Shown piece after piece: positions 1 to 12,103 of a stretch of 64,000 nt of DNA. Position 1 is the stretch's first letter; every line of letters begins with the position of its first letter. The stretch covers positions 2,979,936-3,043,935 of the forward strand of contig NW_020312904.1 of NCBI RefSeq assembly GCF_003265705.1, read 5' to 3'. Position numbers and translations under genes: made by a program. The notes beneath the pieces were generated by a model. The model made no database searches. It saw only the letters and a list, made by a program, of their open reading frames with translations, and was not told the DNA's origin. This DNA is from Callorhinus ursinus. Lineage: Eukaryota > Chordata > Mammalia > Carnivora > Otariidae.

Positions 1-1399
1 ATTTGGGTAAAAATGGAAAGGGGGACACACCCGGCCCAAGGGACATTCTCTCCCCAAGGAGAAGGGGCCAGGGGCTCCTGGGCAGAGCTGCCGGCTGGCA
101 GAGGGATGGGAGGAGGCTGATGAAGGAGATGTCCTTTGATCCTGGGGAGGAGGGAGGAGGATTGCCCAAGGGGGGGGGGTTGGACAGTGGGAAAGGGAAG
201 AGGCTTCCAAGGCAGAGGAAGCCCCGGGCTGACCAGTGTGGGCGTGTTTCACTTCATTCATTTGTCTTGTGCAAGTTTTTATAGAGGGCCTGTTGGGGAG
301 GGTGGGTGGTATCCTAGCCTTGGCCCAGTGCTCATGGCAGAGTCCCTGCCGAAATGGATCATTTTCCCTGGAAGGGAGACAGAGGGGTACACGTGCAGAG
401 ACATGTATGTCTGAGGAGAACACCGTGACAGGTGGAGGCAGGTGGCTGTGGTCCAGGGGCAGCCAGCAGCCCTCCCTTAGGTGGCCACATTTGACTGCAG
501 ACCTGGAGGGACCATGCACAAGGGGAGAGGTGGTGCAGGTGGGGAGCACCGCCCTAAGACCAGCCAGGAGGTGGGGGAGAGGAAATGGGGCCCTATGGAT
601 CCCCGGGGGCTGAGGTGGGACTTCTCTTTTTCTGTGAGTGCTTGGGAGCCCCCAGGAGGGCTTTATCCAGCTCAGCCTTTCTAAAGGATCCCTGCAGAGT
701 GAACCGAGTAGGTGCAAGGGAGTGCAGTGGGGAGGCTGCTGACCCGGTCGGGGCAGGGGCAGGAGTAGGGGTGAGCTGGCAGGGTCTGCATAAAATGCAG
801 AAGCTGAGTGAGGAGAGCATGGTCCAGGTTTGCAGTCCATTGAAGTCACGGCAGGAGACTTGGGGACTTAATTGTTTTAATTATTGGGGGTGGGTGTTGC
901 AGAGGTTGGAATTCTCTCCTGGGCAGAGTTTGGGATGCCTTTTAGACGCCTTGGGGATGGTCAGGGTGCTGCAGGAGCTTCCTGACGCTGAGGATGTGAG
1001 GCTCAGAAGGTTGGAGAGGGGGTGGGCAGAGCTGAAACGTAGGCGGGGCCAAGATCAAGGGTGGCCTCCGACCCAAGACCAGCACTTGGTTTCCGGCTTC
1101 TGCAGAGAGCCTGTCTGTGGCACGGTGGCTGAGAGTCTACTCCTGTGTGATCTTACTGAGGTCCCTTTGGGAGAAATGTCTTGCCTCAGATCTCATCCTC
1201 GGGCCTCCTCGCACCACCCACCAGGGCCCTCTGTCTCGCTGTAGCTCTCTCACGCTGCGGTGAGTGGTGCCTGGCCTGGCCCCAAGGGCTTTGAGCTGTT
1301 CTGTCCATCTCAGGGCTCCAGGATGGGGCTCTCCCCTGCAGCCATGCTGCTGCTGTTCTGTGTCCTATCCGCACATGACCCCTGCGGGGTAGCTGTTCC

Positions 1400-1500
1400 C
1401 ACACTTTACTGCTGGGGAGACTCAGCTACGGAGAGTTTAAGTCACTGCCCGACCCGTGGTCCAGCTGCGAGCTTGGTGGGTCCCAAGCCAGCCAGTGGCA
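1400..1500 (-). repeat. MIR-like SINE fragment
   Basis: Contains a degenerate antisense MIR core: text resembling 'gaaactgaggcacagagag' followed by 'gtttaagtcactgcccga'. Old and diverged; identified by pattern only. Confidence 0.35.
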
Positions 1501-2587
1501 GTGTGGCCTCCTGCGGGCCTCAGCACCCCACCCCTGTGGGTTGTCCGGGTGGGAAGTCCCTCAGTGCCTGCTTTCAGTGTGGGCACCCTCTGCTGGCTCC
1601 CAGTGGTTTCTGGTCACCAGACGCAGGGGGTTGTGGGCCTGCTTGCTTCTGCTGGTGCTCACAGCCACAGCCGCCAGTCCTCTTTCTTGGGATGGTGGTT
1701 GTTTGGCTTTTATACACCGTGGAGGCACTTCAGTGGGGGCTCAGCCGGAGCTTCTCAACCAAGAGCTTGGTTCCCTCCCTGGAGAGGCCGGGAGCTGTGC
1801 AGCCTGGGCCGGTGGGCCTCCTCCCGGAAGGGTCCTGTTCTCGTCACGCTGTGTGCTTCCCAGCATGTGCAGAGCACGGTGAGAGGCGCAGAGGGCTGCA
1901 CCAGCTCTTTGGGGTTTCCCCATTGCTTGGCACCCCCAAAAGGAAGCAGGCCCGTGGAACATGATTGCATGCTGGAGATCAGGAGGGTTAGCAGCACCCA
2001 CGTGGACTGGCCCACGGGACATTTCATTCAGTTCGCTCCCAGGGACAGATGGGGAAGGAGTGCGTTGGGCATGCCGCAGCAGGGGGTCAGAGAAGGGGAT
2101 CAGGGCCACTGTGTGCACTGGGCGGGGTGCGGCCGCTCGGGTTATGTCACCTGACCCTCCTGTGTCTCGAGAATATCACTGCTGTTTTCAGACACAGAAA
2201 CTGGAATTGCTCACAGAGGCAAAAGATGTGCCCAGGGGAGCTGTTCTTTAAACCAAGCCTGTGTTCTGCGGGTCACTGTGCCGGGAACGTGGCTCGGTGT
2301 TGGAGAGCCAAGTTAGGACGAGGAATTGGGAGGGGCAGGGTTTTCTGGTCCCAGAGAGGGCCACCCTGCCCCTAAAGATGCAGTGAGAGCCAGTGCCCCT
2401 GGGTGCCGGCCTGGTCGGAAGTGAAGCCGACCGAAAACAGGAAACCCCACAGAGGTGTCCTGGCTCAAAGTGGGTCATGCTGAACTTGAAACAGACTGTA
2501 GCTATATCAGGTTATACCCTCAGACTCTGAACGTGTTCTTTTAGGGTCGGGGCTGGCAGGGGTGTGCGTGCGTGGGTGCGTGTGTCC

Positions 2588-2611
2588 GGGGGGGGGGGGG
2601 GGGGGGGGGGG
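2588..2611. repeat. Poly-G run, 24 nt
   Basis: Twenty-four consecutive G residues following a GTGCGTG-rich stretch. Such a run can form stacked G-quadruplexes and is error-prone in sequencing, so its length may be inexact. Confidence 0.9.
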
Positions 2612-3009
2612 TAGACACTGCGGCCCAGGCTCCACCGTTGAAGGAGAGCCCTCCCCTTCCTTCCACCAGCCCCACCTGGAATGCCCCACCGCTGGTGGGG
2701 AGCTCCTTGGCCAGGGCACGGCTGTATTTATAAACAGTGTGTCTAACACCACCTGTGCAGTGCCTAGCCAAATGTAGGCAAACCACAGATAACTTACAGA
2801 AAATTTAAAATCTAGAAAACACAGAAAAGCAGGTACATAGAATTCACCCTTAGTCTCACCCTTAAGCAGTGAATACTATTTGGTGTTTTTGCCTATGTAA
2901 ACATGCATGAAGGAAGAGTTAGGGAAATATACTGCAGAATGTTTTCCAGGGTACTATTTACTCACTTAAAACGTGACTTTTTAACATCAGTTTTATCGTC
3001 TGATGTCTG

Positions 3010-3181
3010 GCGTTGGCTCAGGTCATGATCCCAAGGTCCTGCCCTGCATCAGGCTCCCTGCTCAGCAGGGAGTCTGTTTGTCCCTCTTCCTCTGCCCCTC
3101 CCCGCAGCTTGTGTGTGCACATGGGCACGCGTGCTCGCGATCTCTCTCTCTCTCAAATAGATAAAATCTTCAAAAAATAAA
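3010..3181 (+). mobile_element. Can-SINE, diverged, 5' damaged
   Basis: Matches the Can-SINE body: 'ggctcaggtcatgatccc', 'ggctccctgctcagcaggga', a (CT)n segment and an A-rich tail with 'ataaaatctt'. The tRNA-like head is degraded, so this is an older copy. Confidence 0.85.
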
Positions 3182-3960
3182 GTCAGCGTTACTGAGGTAT
3201 AATTTGCAGGCAGTAAAATCCACCCATTTTAAGGGTATAGTTTGGTGAATTTTGATAAATATATGCACCTGCCCAAGCAACGCCCCGTCAAAATATAGGA
3301 CATTCAGATCAGCCCAGAACTTTCTCCCGAGCTCCATCCCTCCGTCTCTGCGTCTCTGCATGGCTCCACCACCAGGAATAGAGTCGACCTCTAATAGAAT
3401 TTCCTCTAAGTGCAATCATGCAGTACATGCTCTTGTCTCTGGCTTCTTTATCTCACTTAATCTTTTTGCAATTCATCATGTATCAGTGGTTGGTTCTTCC
3501 TTGTCACAAAGTAATACTGCATTGTATGAGAAAACCAGTTTGTTTATCCATTCACTTGATGGACTTCAGGACCATTTCCAGTGTTTGGCTGTATGAATAA
3601 AGATACTGATCATTTGTGTACAAGTCCTTTTGGGGGCATATGCTTTCTTTTCTCTTGAATGCATATTTAGGAGTCGAAAGCTAGCATAAGAAAGCTCATG
3701 TCTTTTTTTTTTTAAGATTTTATTTATTTATCTGACAGAGAGAGTGAGAGAGCACTGTAGAGGGAACAGTAGAGGGAGAGGGAGAAGCAGGCTCCCCGCC
3801 AAGCAGGGAGCCCGATGCGGGGCTCGATCCCAGGACCCTGGGATCATGACCTGAGCCGAAGGCAGATGCTCAACCATCTGAGCCACCCAGGCGCCCCCAG
3901 AAAGCTCATGTCTTAAGACGTGATTTTTCTCGGTTGTGCAATCTTTTATTACATGAACAC
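3182..3960 (-). mobile_element. L1M-type LINE 3' region, antisense, split by a SINE
   Basis: Text such as 'ttactgaggtataatttgca' and 'gtttgtttatccattcactt' is typical of antisense old mammalian L1 3' sequence. A younger Can-SINE (3704-3898) interrupts it. No intact reading frame. Confidence 0.65.
3704..3898 (-). mobile_element. Can-SINE with 15-bp target-site duplication
   Basis: Reverse-oriented tRNA-derived SINE: poly-T, 'aagattttatttattta', 'gatcccaggaccctgggatc', ending 'gccacccaggcgcccc'. Exact 15-bp duplications (agaaagctcatgtct) at 3689-3703 and 3899-3913 mark a fairly recent insertion. Confidence 0.97.
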
Positions 3961-4029
3961 TACAAATGCCTTTTTTATTTATTGAGGATATAAAAGTTCC
4001 TCAAAATCAGAATTGGATGGACTGAAGAT

Positions 4030-4740
4030 TTTCATGTAAAGATAAATTAGTACAAGAAAACAGGATAATTGATAATTTTGGACTATGGGAAGACCTCACT
4101 AACCAAGATGGAATCCATACAAAAAGAAAAATCTAGATTATTTCAATAAATAAAAATCTTACAGTTTTTTTTGGTAAGACTCCATAATTTTAAAGATGAT
4201 GGGAGTGATATTTGCAACAGATATGACAGTCAAAGGATTAAAATTAAGAAAACATTTTGGACACAGAAAAATGGATTTAGGGGCACCTGGGTGGCACAGT
4301 TAGTTATGTGTCTGTCCCTTGATTTCTGCTCAGGTCGTGTTCTCAGGGTCGTGGGATCTAGCCCCTCATGAGGCTCTGCACTGGGCGTGGAGCCTGCTTA
4401 AGATTCTCTCTCTCTCTCTCTCTCTCTCTCCCTCTGCCCCGCCCCCCTCCCTGCACACACACGCTCTCTCTCAAAACAAAATTGATTTTAAAAATCCACT
4501 GCAAAGAATACGTACAGGCTGTTGACAGAAGAACACAATTCAAGGATGGGTGATGAGTGTCTGGGGAGACCCTGAAACCAAAGCAGCGTGGAGAGCGGAG
4601 CAGCTTGCGACAAGCTGGTTTGGGACATTAATCTGGCAATATTTTGACAGTGTTTTTTAAAAAAGGGTCTATCATTTGACCCATCGACCCCGTTTGATCC
4701 TCTGTGTCAAGGAAGAACACTGGTATCTAGGGAGGGTCTT
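4030..4740 (+). mobile_element. L1M-type LINE fragment, sense, split by a SINE
   Basis: Segments such as 'aatctggcaatattttgaca' and 'catttgacccatcgacccc' resemble sense-strand 3' ORF2/3'UTR of old L1. Interrupted by a Can-SINE at 4280-4477. Decayed. Confidence 0.55.
4280..4477 (+). mobile_element. Can-SINE with (CT)n tract
   Basis: Starts 'ggggcacctgggtggcacag', continues with the 'gaggctctgcactgggcgtg' variant, a pure (CT)n run at about 4405-4430 and an A-rich tail. An older subtype than the copies at 3704 and 13557. Confidence 0.9.
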
Positions 4741-6445
4741 TGGCGGTTTAGAAGGGCATCGTCCGTGTGTTTGTTAAGACACTCTGCTACCATGGTCGTG
4801 TTTGCTTTCGCCCCTCGCCCGATTTCTGCTGCTTCTCTACCAGCCCAGACTTTGGCATGTGGGCTCTCTTACGGAATGTGGTCGGCTTCTGCCTTCGGCA
4901 TGTGTTTCTTGAACGCGTAGATTGGGCCAGAATAAGGCGCTCTTCGCTCTTAGGGTCATGCGCTGACTTCACGGGCAGAGTATCAGCACCATGCGGGCCT
5001 ATGGCTTTTGCTCTGCTTCGTGACTTCTCTTGAGCTTTGGTTCCAAGTCTCGAACGACACCTGATTCCGCGCTGGATTTGGCCAGCGTCTCAGCCTCGAC
5101 CGGTCAGCGCTGGCTTCTCCGCTTCACTCCTGGGCCTGGGTACCCCCTGCCGGCTCTGCTTCTCCCGCGGCCTGCCCCCGGGTCATGGCGCACGCCTCTT
5201 GTCGCCATCCCCCACGCGCGTGCTTCTCCTTCTCCGCACACGGCCTCTGATGCCTTCTGCCACCGCCCGCCTCTGGGCCTCCCCTTTCCATCTTTCTCCT
5301 TCTCTGTCGCCTCCTCAGAACAGTCCTGTGACGACTGAACCCTGGCTGTGGGATCAGAAGTCCGGAGAGCACCCTGAGCCCTTCTAGAGCGGCCCTGCAC
5401 AGGAAGGAGCCCGCTGGGTGCAGCGGCACTGAGGCTCTGCTAGAAAGTTCTTCCACACGCGCCACTTGCCAGCCCCACAGGCGTCCTGTTGCAGGTGCGT
5501 GGCTTGCACTCAGCCTCTGTGATCTGGCCCCATGGTAGCCGCCCCACCTGCTGCCTTCTGATTCAGCTCAGTTTCCCTGCTGGACGCTTTTCCTCCTGTC
5601 CCAAGTTCGAATCCTACCCTCCTTCCAGGTTCAGCCCTGCTGGGGCTTTGCCCCTCAGCAGCCTTCTTCCTCTGAGTTTTGTATAGCTCTGTTTCTCTCT
5701 GCTTTGTGTTGTGACTTCTGCTTTTTAAATTTTTGAATGTATTTGTCTTCTCTACCCTGCATTCTCTCAGAGGGCAGACTCCAGTGCCAGCTCGTCCCCC
5801 TTCTCCGGAGCTCCCCCACCAAGCAGCAAGGGGAGCAGGCATGAGGCATTGCAGGTCCCATGGCCCCTGCAGGGGAGGGCAATGGGAGGAGCGTCCAGGG
5901 ATCTCTTGCTCTGTTTGTTGTTAAGCACCCTTGCTTTTCTCTGAAAGGGCATGGGTTTGAAACCATCAGGAGTGACTAATTTGTGCAAAGCCCACAAATT
6001 CTCCACAGTCCCAAAGAGTAACACCGCAGATCCTAAAGTGCCGCGTACCCAACGCCCATCCAAGGTGACCCGTGGAAGTCTTATTAATGCCCCATTCTGA
6101 AGCCGCAAGTAATGCAGATAGTCGGACTATATAAAGCTCTGACCTGCATGTTCTGATAGGGAGGAATCTCAGTACATCTGAATAGGGAATAAATGGCAAT
6201 CCTATCTACCTTCTCCAGAAAAGAAGAGAATCTCTCCAGATTTGCATAAGAGCCCTTGTAGGAAGATGCGCTCAGCCTCTGAGGTCTTAGCAGATGCCGG
6301 AAAGAGTAGACACTCCTGTGGTGCTGCCTTGGGCACTTGCCACCGTTATTATTAGATTCCCTGATTTAGCAGTAGCCCAGCATGGCCAGAAACATTGTGA
6401 TTTTTCTGAGGTTATTCAAGATTAACTTTTATTTGTTATTCTAAA
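4741..6445 (+). other. CERK intron 1; no gene recognised
   Basis: Unique-looking DNA. 5550-5790 has a faint L2-like 3' flavour (ctcagagggcagactccagt), not firm enough to annotate separately. Confidence 0.5.
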
Positions 6446-6650
6446 ACATGCCTCCAAACATTTTCTTAAAGGCCAGATAGCAAATATTTTAGGCTTTGTG
6501 GGTAACAATTCCTCAACTCTGCTGTTTTAGCATAAAAGCAGCTACAGACAGTATGTAAATGAATTCATGAGGCTGTGTGCCAATAAAACTTTATTTATAA
6601 AAGCAGACAGCTGGCTAGATTTGGCCTGCAGCTTGCTGACCCTGCTCTAA
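6446..6650 (-). mobile_element. hAT-Charlie-type non-autonomous DNA transposon remnant
   Basis: Reads 'aaaggccagatagcaaatat', 'aataaaactttatttataaa' and ends near 'gctgaccctgctct', the familiar text of an ancient mammalian hAT MER element. Family name not certain; orientation nominal. Confidence 0.6.
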
Positions 6651-6949
6651 ATCATTATTTGTGAAGAGGGAATAACCATGTGATGTATTGTAAAAGCAGC
6701 TAATCCAGATGACTAAAAATATTTTGACCTTCAAAACAAGCAAGCAAACAAATCTGGTCATCTGGAAAAACTGACACTGCAATTTGGGAAACACACCCAT
6801 TTAGATTCTGGTCCCATCATGCACTGGTCTGTAAGTAGAAAGCCCATCCTCCCTCTGAGGGATAGCATATCCATTTGCAGACTGGGCTCAGGCATCAGAA
6901 TTGATCCAATTCCTTTCTCTCTGACCAGTTTCACACAAACCTGTCTATA

Positions 6950-7350
6950 TCCCCCAGTATGTGAAGTAACTTAAGAACAGAAGGAACGTGTTGAACTGAT
7001 GTAGCCTATAGTGGTGTATGTTTCATAGTCACTTGATATTCTATTGTTCTTGGAGAAATGTGATGGATCCTGTTGGTTGATGATGGTGTTGGTTCTTAAT
7101 ATCCTTGTTGATCTGTGTAGTTGTTCTATTGATTATTGAAGTCTCCAACTATAATTGTGGACTTCTCTATTTTGCCTTGTAGTTCTATAAATTTTTGCTT
7201 TATGTATTTTCCTGCTCTGTTGTTTGATGCATACATGTTCAGGATTGCTATGTCTTCATTTGGGGTTCACCCTTTTTCATTATGTAATGTCCGTCTCTGT
7301 CTCTGGTAGTTTTCTTTGTTCTGAGGACTGCTTTATCTGTTAACAAGCCA
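6950..7350 (-). mobile_element. L1M-type LINE, antisense (part 1)
   Basis: Text like 'gaagtctccaactataattg' and 'cattatgtaatgtccgtctc' matches antisense old L1. It resumes at 7764-7915 after an inserted SINE with its pyrimidine tract. Confidence 0.65.
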
Positions 7351-7441
7351 TTTCTTCCTTCCTTCCTCTTTTCTTTTCTTTTTTCTTTTTTTTCTTTCTT
7401 TCTTCCTTCCTTCCTTCCTTCCTTCCTTCCTTCCTTCCTTC

Positions 7442-7504
<63 letters not shown>

Positions 7505-7568
7505 TTCTTCCTTTCCTTCCTTCCTTCCTTCCTTCCTTCCTTCCTTCCTTCCTTCCTTCCTTCCTTCC
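7351..7568. repeat. 218-nt pure polypyrimidine (TTCC)n/(TTTC)n tract
   Basis: Every base from 7351 to 7568 is C or T: blocks of TTCC, then about fifteen TTTC units, then TTCC again. It sits where the A-rich tail of the adjoining antisense SINE should be, so it probably grew from that tail. Confidence 0.97.
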
Positions 7569-7763
7569 AGAGCAAACACGCACACATAAGCACACATACA
7601 CAAGTGGAGGGGGAGGGACAGAATGAGAGGGAGAGCGAGAATCTCAAGCAGACTCTGAGCTGAGTGCAGAGCCTGACAAGGGGCTCGATCTCACGACCCT
7701 GAGATCATGACCTGAGCTGAAATCAAGAGTTAGAAGCTTAACCAACTGACCACCGAGGCACCC
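7569..7763 (-). mobile_element. Can-SINE, antisense, tail expanded
   Basis: Contains 'ctcgatctcacgaccctgag' and 'atgacctgagctgaaatcaa', ending in a diverged 'gaggcacccg'. The subtype with 'gaaatcaagagt' is an older one. Its 3' tail is the pyrimidine tract to the left. Confidence 0.88.
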
Positions 7764-7915
7764 GAACTCTTGCTTTCTTCTGATCAATGTTTGTGTGACA
7801 TGTCTTTTCCATCCTTTTACTTTCTGCCTGTTCCATTGTTAGATTTGAAGTGAATTTAGACCACATATGGTTGATCATGTTTTTAAATCTCCGTCTTCTT
7901 TTTTCCTTACCATCA
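7764..7915 (-). mobile_element. L1M-type LINE, antisense (part 2)
   Basis: Continues the element at 6950-7350: 'cttttccatccttttacttt' and 'atatggttgatcatgttttt' follow in the expected order. Confidence 0.6.
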
Positions 7916-9214
7916 CTTGCCCCCTGAGCACACAGAAGGCTCAGACTTTGACCCAGCACACGTCGGGCCACACCACTGGGTGCGGGAAGGGGGTGTGCAG
8001 CGGTCCACTCCTGGCCTATCCCATGTGCTCCCTCTTGCACAGGGCTCCGGTGTGTGACATTGTGTCGTGGAATAGAACTGTGCCCTTGATCGTGAACTTG
8101 ATTTTGTTCTGGTCCTGTGTCGGACCTCCTGGGTGTCTGTGGGGGCCCTGCGGAATGGCGTGCTCCAACCGTCTTGACCCCAGCCCGTGTGTGTGTGTGT
8201 GTTCATGCCCACGTACCATCCTTATGACATACAGAGTCCCTCTCCTGTTGGACACGAGGCCGCTGTGGGCACTCAGGTTCGTCCAGGAACTTGGAGCAGG
8301 AAAGCTGATTGTCGGCAGGCACTGTTTCTCATCTGAGTCATGACTGTGGAGCAAGTTCAGTCTGATCAGGTCATGACGAGCATGGAAGGGCATACTGCGG
8401 GGACCTGACACGGGAGACAGCAGAAGGCAGAGTGCTTGCAGCTGTCCCCGGCTGGCTCTGCCCACATTGCTGTGGAGCCAGGTCTCCCCGGCACCACCTG
8501 CGGCTTTGCTGGACTGTGGTGGCCATTTGGTCGTCACCTTTACCGGAGGGTTAATTGCTGGGCAGCACAAGTCCCCCTCGTGAAGGGGAGCACGGGGGAG
8601 GTGCACCCGTTGTCAGCAAAGCGCTCGTACTTTCAGCTGAGATTTGGTTGCAACATTTCAGACCCTTTTTGGGAAGGACTTTATTACATGAGAACATTTT
8701 TCCGAGTTTGTATTAATTGTAATATTTGAACCAGTACCAGTGGCCCTTAAAATGGATTGCTTCATTGTTATTACAAGACGTCACCGTGAGCTTGAACACA
8801 CAGAGACGTGTCCAAGTCCGGCTGAGGTCTGCTAGGGAGAGCGGGGGGAGACTTGTGGCAGCCACACGTCTGGCTCACGTGAGCTGCATTCTAAGAAGAA
8901 GGGTTCTTTATAAAATGAACAAATCCTAACAAAATGACCTACCCTAGTGTAGTATTTATAAGGATATTCTTACAAATGAAAGTTTAAGTCCTTCGAAATT
9001 AAAGATGCTCGAACACAGTGTGCTGAACTTGCTGCTTGATTATTGTTTAAAAAAGAGTATTTTCACCAATTTCTGAATGGTTTGTGGCTGTTCACGTGCA
9101 CCCCTTGTGGCCTGTCTCGGGCCCTGGGGTTGAGGTGGGGGGCCCTTCGGGACCGGGCAGGGCAGGGACGGCGGAGAGGAACATGTTTTGGTCGATTTGC
9201 CAGTCAATTCTGGG
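7916..9214 (+). other. CERK intron 1; no gene recognised
   Basis: Non-repetitive to the eye apart from a short (GT)n at about 8187-8203. Open frames here show no protein-family motif. Confidence 0.55.
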
Positions 9215-9405
9215 CCTGCTGCTCACCATCTGGGGCTTGGACGAGTTGTCTGACTTCCCAGAGAAGTGGGGATGTGTGAAGTCTCCTGTTGAGTCCATCT
9301 GTAAGGCAAGGATCACACTTACCCCTCACGGTGTCGTGAGGATTATCTGCACTTATAAATTTAGCACAGACCTGCACTCACAACGGCCGGTATTGTTACT
9401 GCTGT
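9215..9405 (+). repeat. MIR SINE
   Basis: Degenerate sense MIR: 'gagttgtctgacttcccaga', 'gagtccatctgtaaggcaag', 'cacggtgtcgtgaggattat' and 'aatttagcacagacctgcac' occur in consensus order. Confidence 0.55.
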
Positions 9406-9519
9406 TACGTGCATCCCACAGCGGGAGCGCACCAGGCCCCTGTGAGGTGGTGGCCCGTGGGGACACAGAGGCAGGCCCATCCTCGGGGCGCTGTGACCTA
9501 GCAGGGAGGCAGAACAATG

Positions 9520-9670
9520 GCTGGGTGTGTGCCTGTGTGTGCGTGTGCGCAGTGATAACAGACAGGGCGGGGGCGCTGGTGGCGGGGTGCTGAGCAGGCA
9601 GAGTTTGGGCTGGAAAATGGGGGAGACCCTGGGTGTGTGTGTGTGTTGTATGTGTGTGCGTGTGTCTGGC
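9520..9670. repeat. Two short (TG)n stretches
   Basis: Impure TG repeats at about 9524-9552 and 9632-9668, separated by GC-rich unique sequence. Confidence 0.75.
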
Positions 9671-10010
9671 AGTCTGTCTGAGGGACAGCGGCAGTCTCCA
9701 TGGGAGTCTGAGTAGAACGGACTTGACGTCCCAAGCAAGTTATGTGTGCGTTACACACGTAAACCTGTAAACCAGTAAAACCCAATCAGTTCATTCCGTG
9801 CTACTTTGGAATTCATATCGCGTTAGATAAGTGGTAGAATTTATTGTTGATGAGGAGGAGTGAGTATCCTATCTTGAGGTTGGTTTATAACATGTTTAAT
9901 AGTATAAAATAAAAATATCAAATAAGTATTCAAAATGTATGGTTTTCTTTTTCTCATTTGGTGGAACATGTGCCTCTTCTCCTGTATTTTTCTTTCTTTC
10001 TTTCTTCTTT

Positions 10011-10191
10011 TTAAAGATTTTATTTATTTGACAGAGACACAGCGAGAGAGGGAACACAAGCGGGGGGAGTGGGAGAGGGAGAGCCAGGCCCCGCGGAGCA
10101 GGGAGCCCGATGCGGGGCTCGATCCCAGGACCCCGGGATCATGACCTGAGCCGAAGGCAGACGCTGAACGACTGAGCCACTCAGGCGCCCC
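10011..10191 (-). mobile_element. Can-SINE, young type
   Basis: Near-consensus reverse copy: 'aaagattttatttatttgac', 'gggagcccgatgcggggctc', 'gagccactcaggcgcccc'. Preceded by a T-rich (TTTC)n tail at 9990-10010. Confidence 0.95.
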
Positions 10192-11548
10192 ACTTTATTT
10201 TGAATTGGCTCAGTTTTTACTGCATTGCAAAAGTTGATGCTACTTAAAATTTCAATCGTAAACTTTGACAGCATGACCCTACTAGACTAGGGCCCACGTC
10301 CTGACGACGCGGGACGGACGGGCTGTTTCTTGTCCCAGGTACGGAGAGGACGAAAGGAAGAACACACTTGTAGCAGAACGCGTGTGTTTTCCTCACACGG
10401 TTGTGATTTCTCCTACCTCGTACATGGGCTGTGTCTTCAAACCCAGCGCTGCCCTGGGCGCTCCCTGCCCAGAAACTGGTGGTGACCGTCTGGGTGTCAG
10501 GACCCACCACCCCATCTCCCCATTTTATTCTTTGAACACAAATAGCTCTTCCTGTACTTGGACTGTTTTTCTTTTTAAATACTCTTACTCTGGAAGCAGA
10601 GGGAGAGTCTGTTGTCGTTAATACAAGCTTCTCTTTAGTTCTGTGTTTATGACCAACTTCGCCTGAACATCTGTTTCTCAAAATCTGTAATATCTGTAGA
10701 GAGTAATAAAACAGTCTGTTTCTGCTGGATTCCAAATCAAGTCTTTTCAAGACCAGAAATAACTGCAACCATAGCAGCCTGAAGAGAAAGAACAGCTAGG
10801 GGGAGGTCTCCAGCATTCCCCGACGTGCGTGCAGGGCCCCTGCAGGGGGAACCAGGTAGAGGTGTGTCTGCCTCCTACCTACCCCTGCACACATGTGAGG
10901 TCGCGTGCCGCGCTTCTGTCGGGGCAGGATGATGTGTTTCGTAAGTATTGAAGACTGGCTCCGCGTGTTGGTTGGGCCAAGCCCATGATGGGATGCTAAT
11001 TCCTGGAGCTTCACTGACTTACTTGGCAAGTGTAGACATCTTCTCAAACGCCAGGCTTTGAGTTGCTGTGCACGGCCCTGAGCTCAGGTGTCCCCAGTGT
11101 AGCAGGCCCGGGGAGAGTGCGTCCTTTGTTTAAAACTTTTTTGTCTGGTGGCATAGCAACACATTCTTAGGAAGTTCAGTGTGAGAAGACAGGAAAATAT
11201 TTTCGTTGAAGTTACATCAAAGCCTCATGAGTGGGTCGGTTTTCTCGATGGTTTTGTGGGACATTCTGTCACCCTCTGAAGCACGAAGCTGTGAGGTGAG
11301 CCAAGGCGAGGAGGCCTGGGGACGCTCTAGTGAAGGGACAGAGCTGGGCTGGTGGCACGAGGTGGCCAAAGCCAGTGTGTCCCGTAGAGCAAGTCCTGTG
11401 TGTGTGTGTGACAGCCCAGCGTCCCCCAGGGGTGGAGAGCAGGTGGACAATGAGGGCCAGAGGTCAGGGTAATGCACAGGTGACCTCCCAGCAGGGTCCA
11501 CTCTACCTGGATCACGCAGCAGGGCAGCGTTTTGCCTCCCCCAGCTGC
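10192..11548 (+). other. CERK intron 1; no gene recognised
   Basis: No repeat or coding signal that I can name; ends in the large alternating purine-pyrimidine repeat. Confidence 0.5.
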
Positions 11549-12103
11549 GTGGGCACGCACACGCACATGCACGCACGCACACGAACATGCACATGCACAC
11601 ATATGCATGCACACGAACACACACGCACATGAACACGCACATGCACACGAACACGCATGCACATATACACGCACACATGCACACATATGCATGCACACAT
11701 ACACACACGTACACATACACACGCGCGCGCACATACACGAACACAAACATGCACACATACGCGTGCACATGCACACGAACTCATGCACACATACACGCAT
11801 GTGCACACATGCACACGAGCACACATGCACACGAACACGCACATGCACACATACGCACGCGCACATGCACGCGAACACGCACATGCACACATACGCACGC
11901 GCACATGCACGCATACGCACACGAACATGCACATGCACACATACGCGAGCACACGTGCACACAAACGCGCACATGCACACATACGCGCACACACATGCAC
12001 ACAAACACGCACATGCACACGAATTCACGTGCATGCACACGAACATGCACACGAACACACACATGCACACATACGCACACGAAAACACGCACACGCGCAC
12101 GCA
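11549..12103. repeat. 555-nt CA/CG-alternating satellite with 40-bp period
   Basis: Almost purely alternating purine-pyrimidine (CACAYG, CGCACA), with frequent CpG and CATG. A 40-bp higher-order period is visible: 'acatgcacac' blocks start at 11841 and 11881, then at 11931, 11971 and 12011. 11841-11872 and 11881-11912 are identical over 32 bases. Confidence 0.92.

Larger units (their letters stand above)
1..3009 (+). other. CERK intron 1, left part; no gene seen
   Basis: GC-rich non-coding DNA. Open frames are long only because stops are rare; none resembles a protein. Fragments near 1400-1500 and 2160-2230 look like antisense MIR SINEs. A 24-nt G run lies at 2588-2611. Confidence 0.6.

Noticed and set aside
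7248..7647. Lys/Glu/Gly/Arg-rich frames (KEGRKEGRK)
   Set aside because: They come from the polypyrimidine tract read on the minus strand, with a SINE beyond; not a protein.
11549..12103. CRISPR-like array of evenly spaced repeats
   Set aside because: The repeats are contiguous, low-complexity and lack unique spacers; the genome is mammalian.
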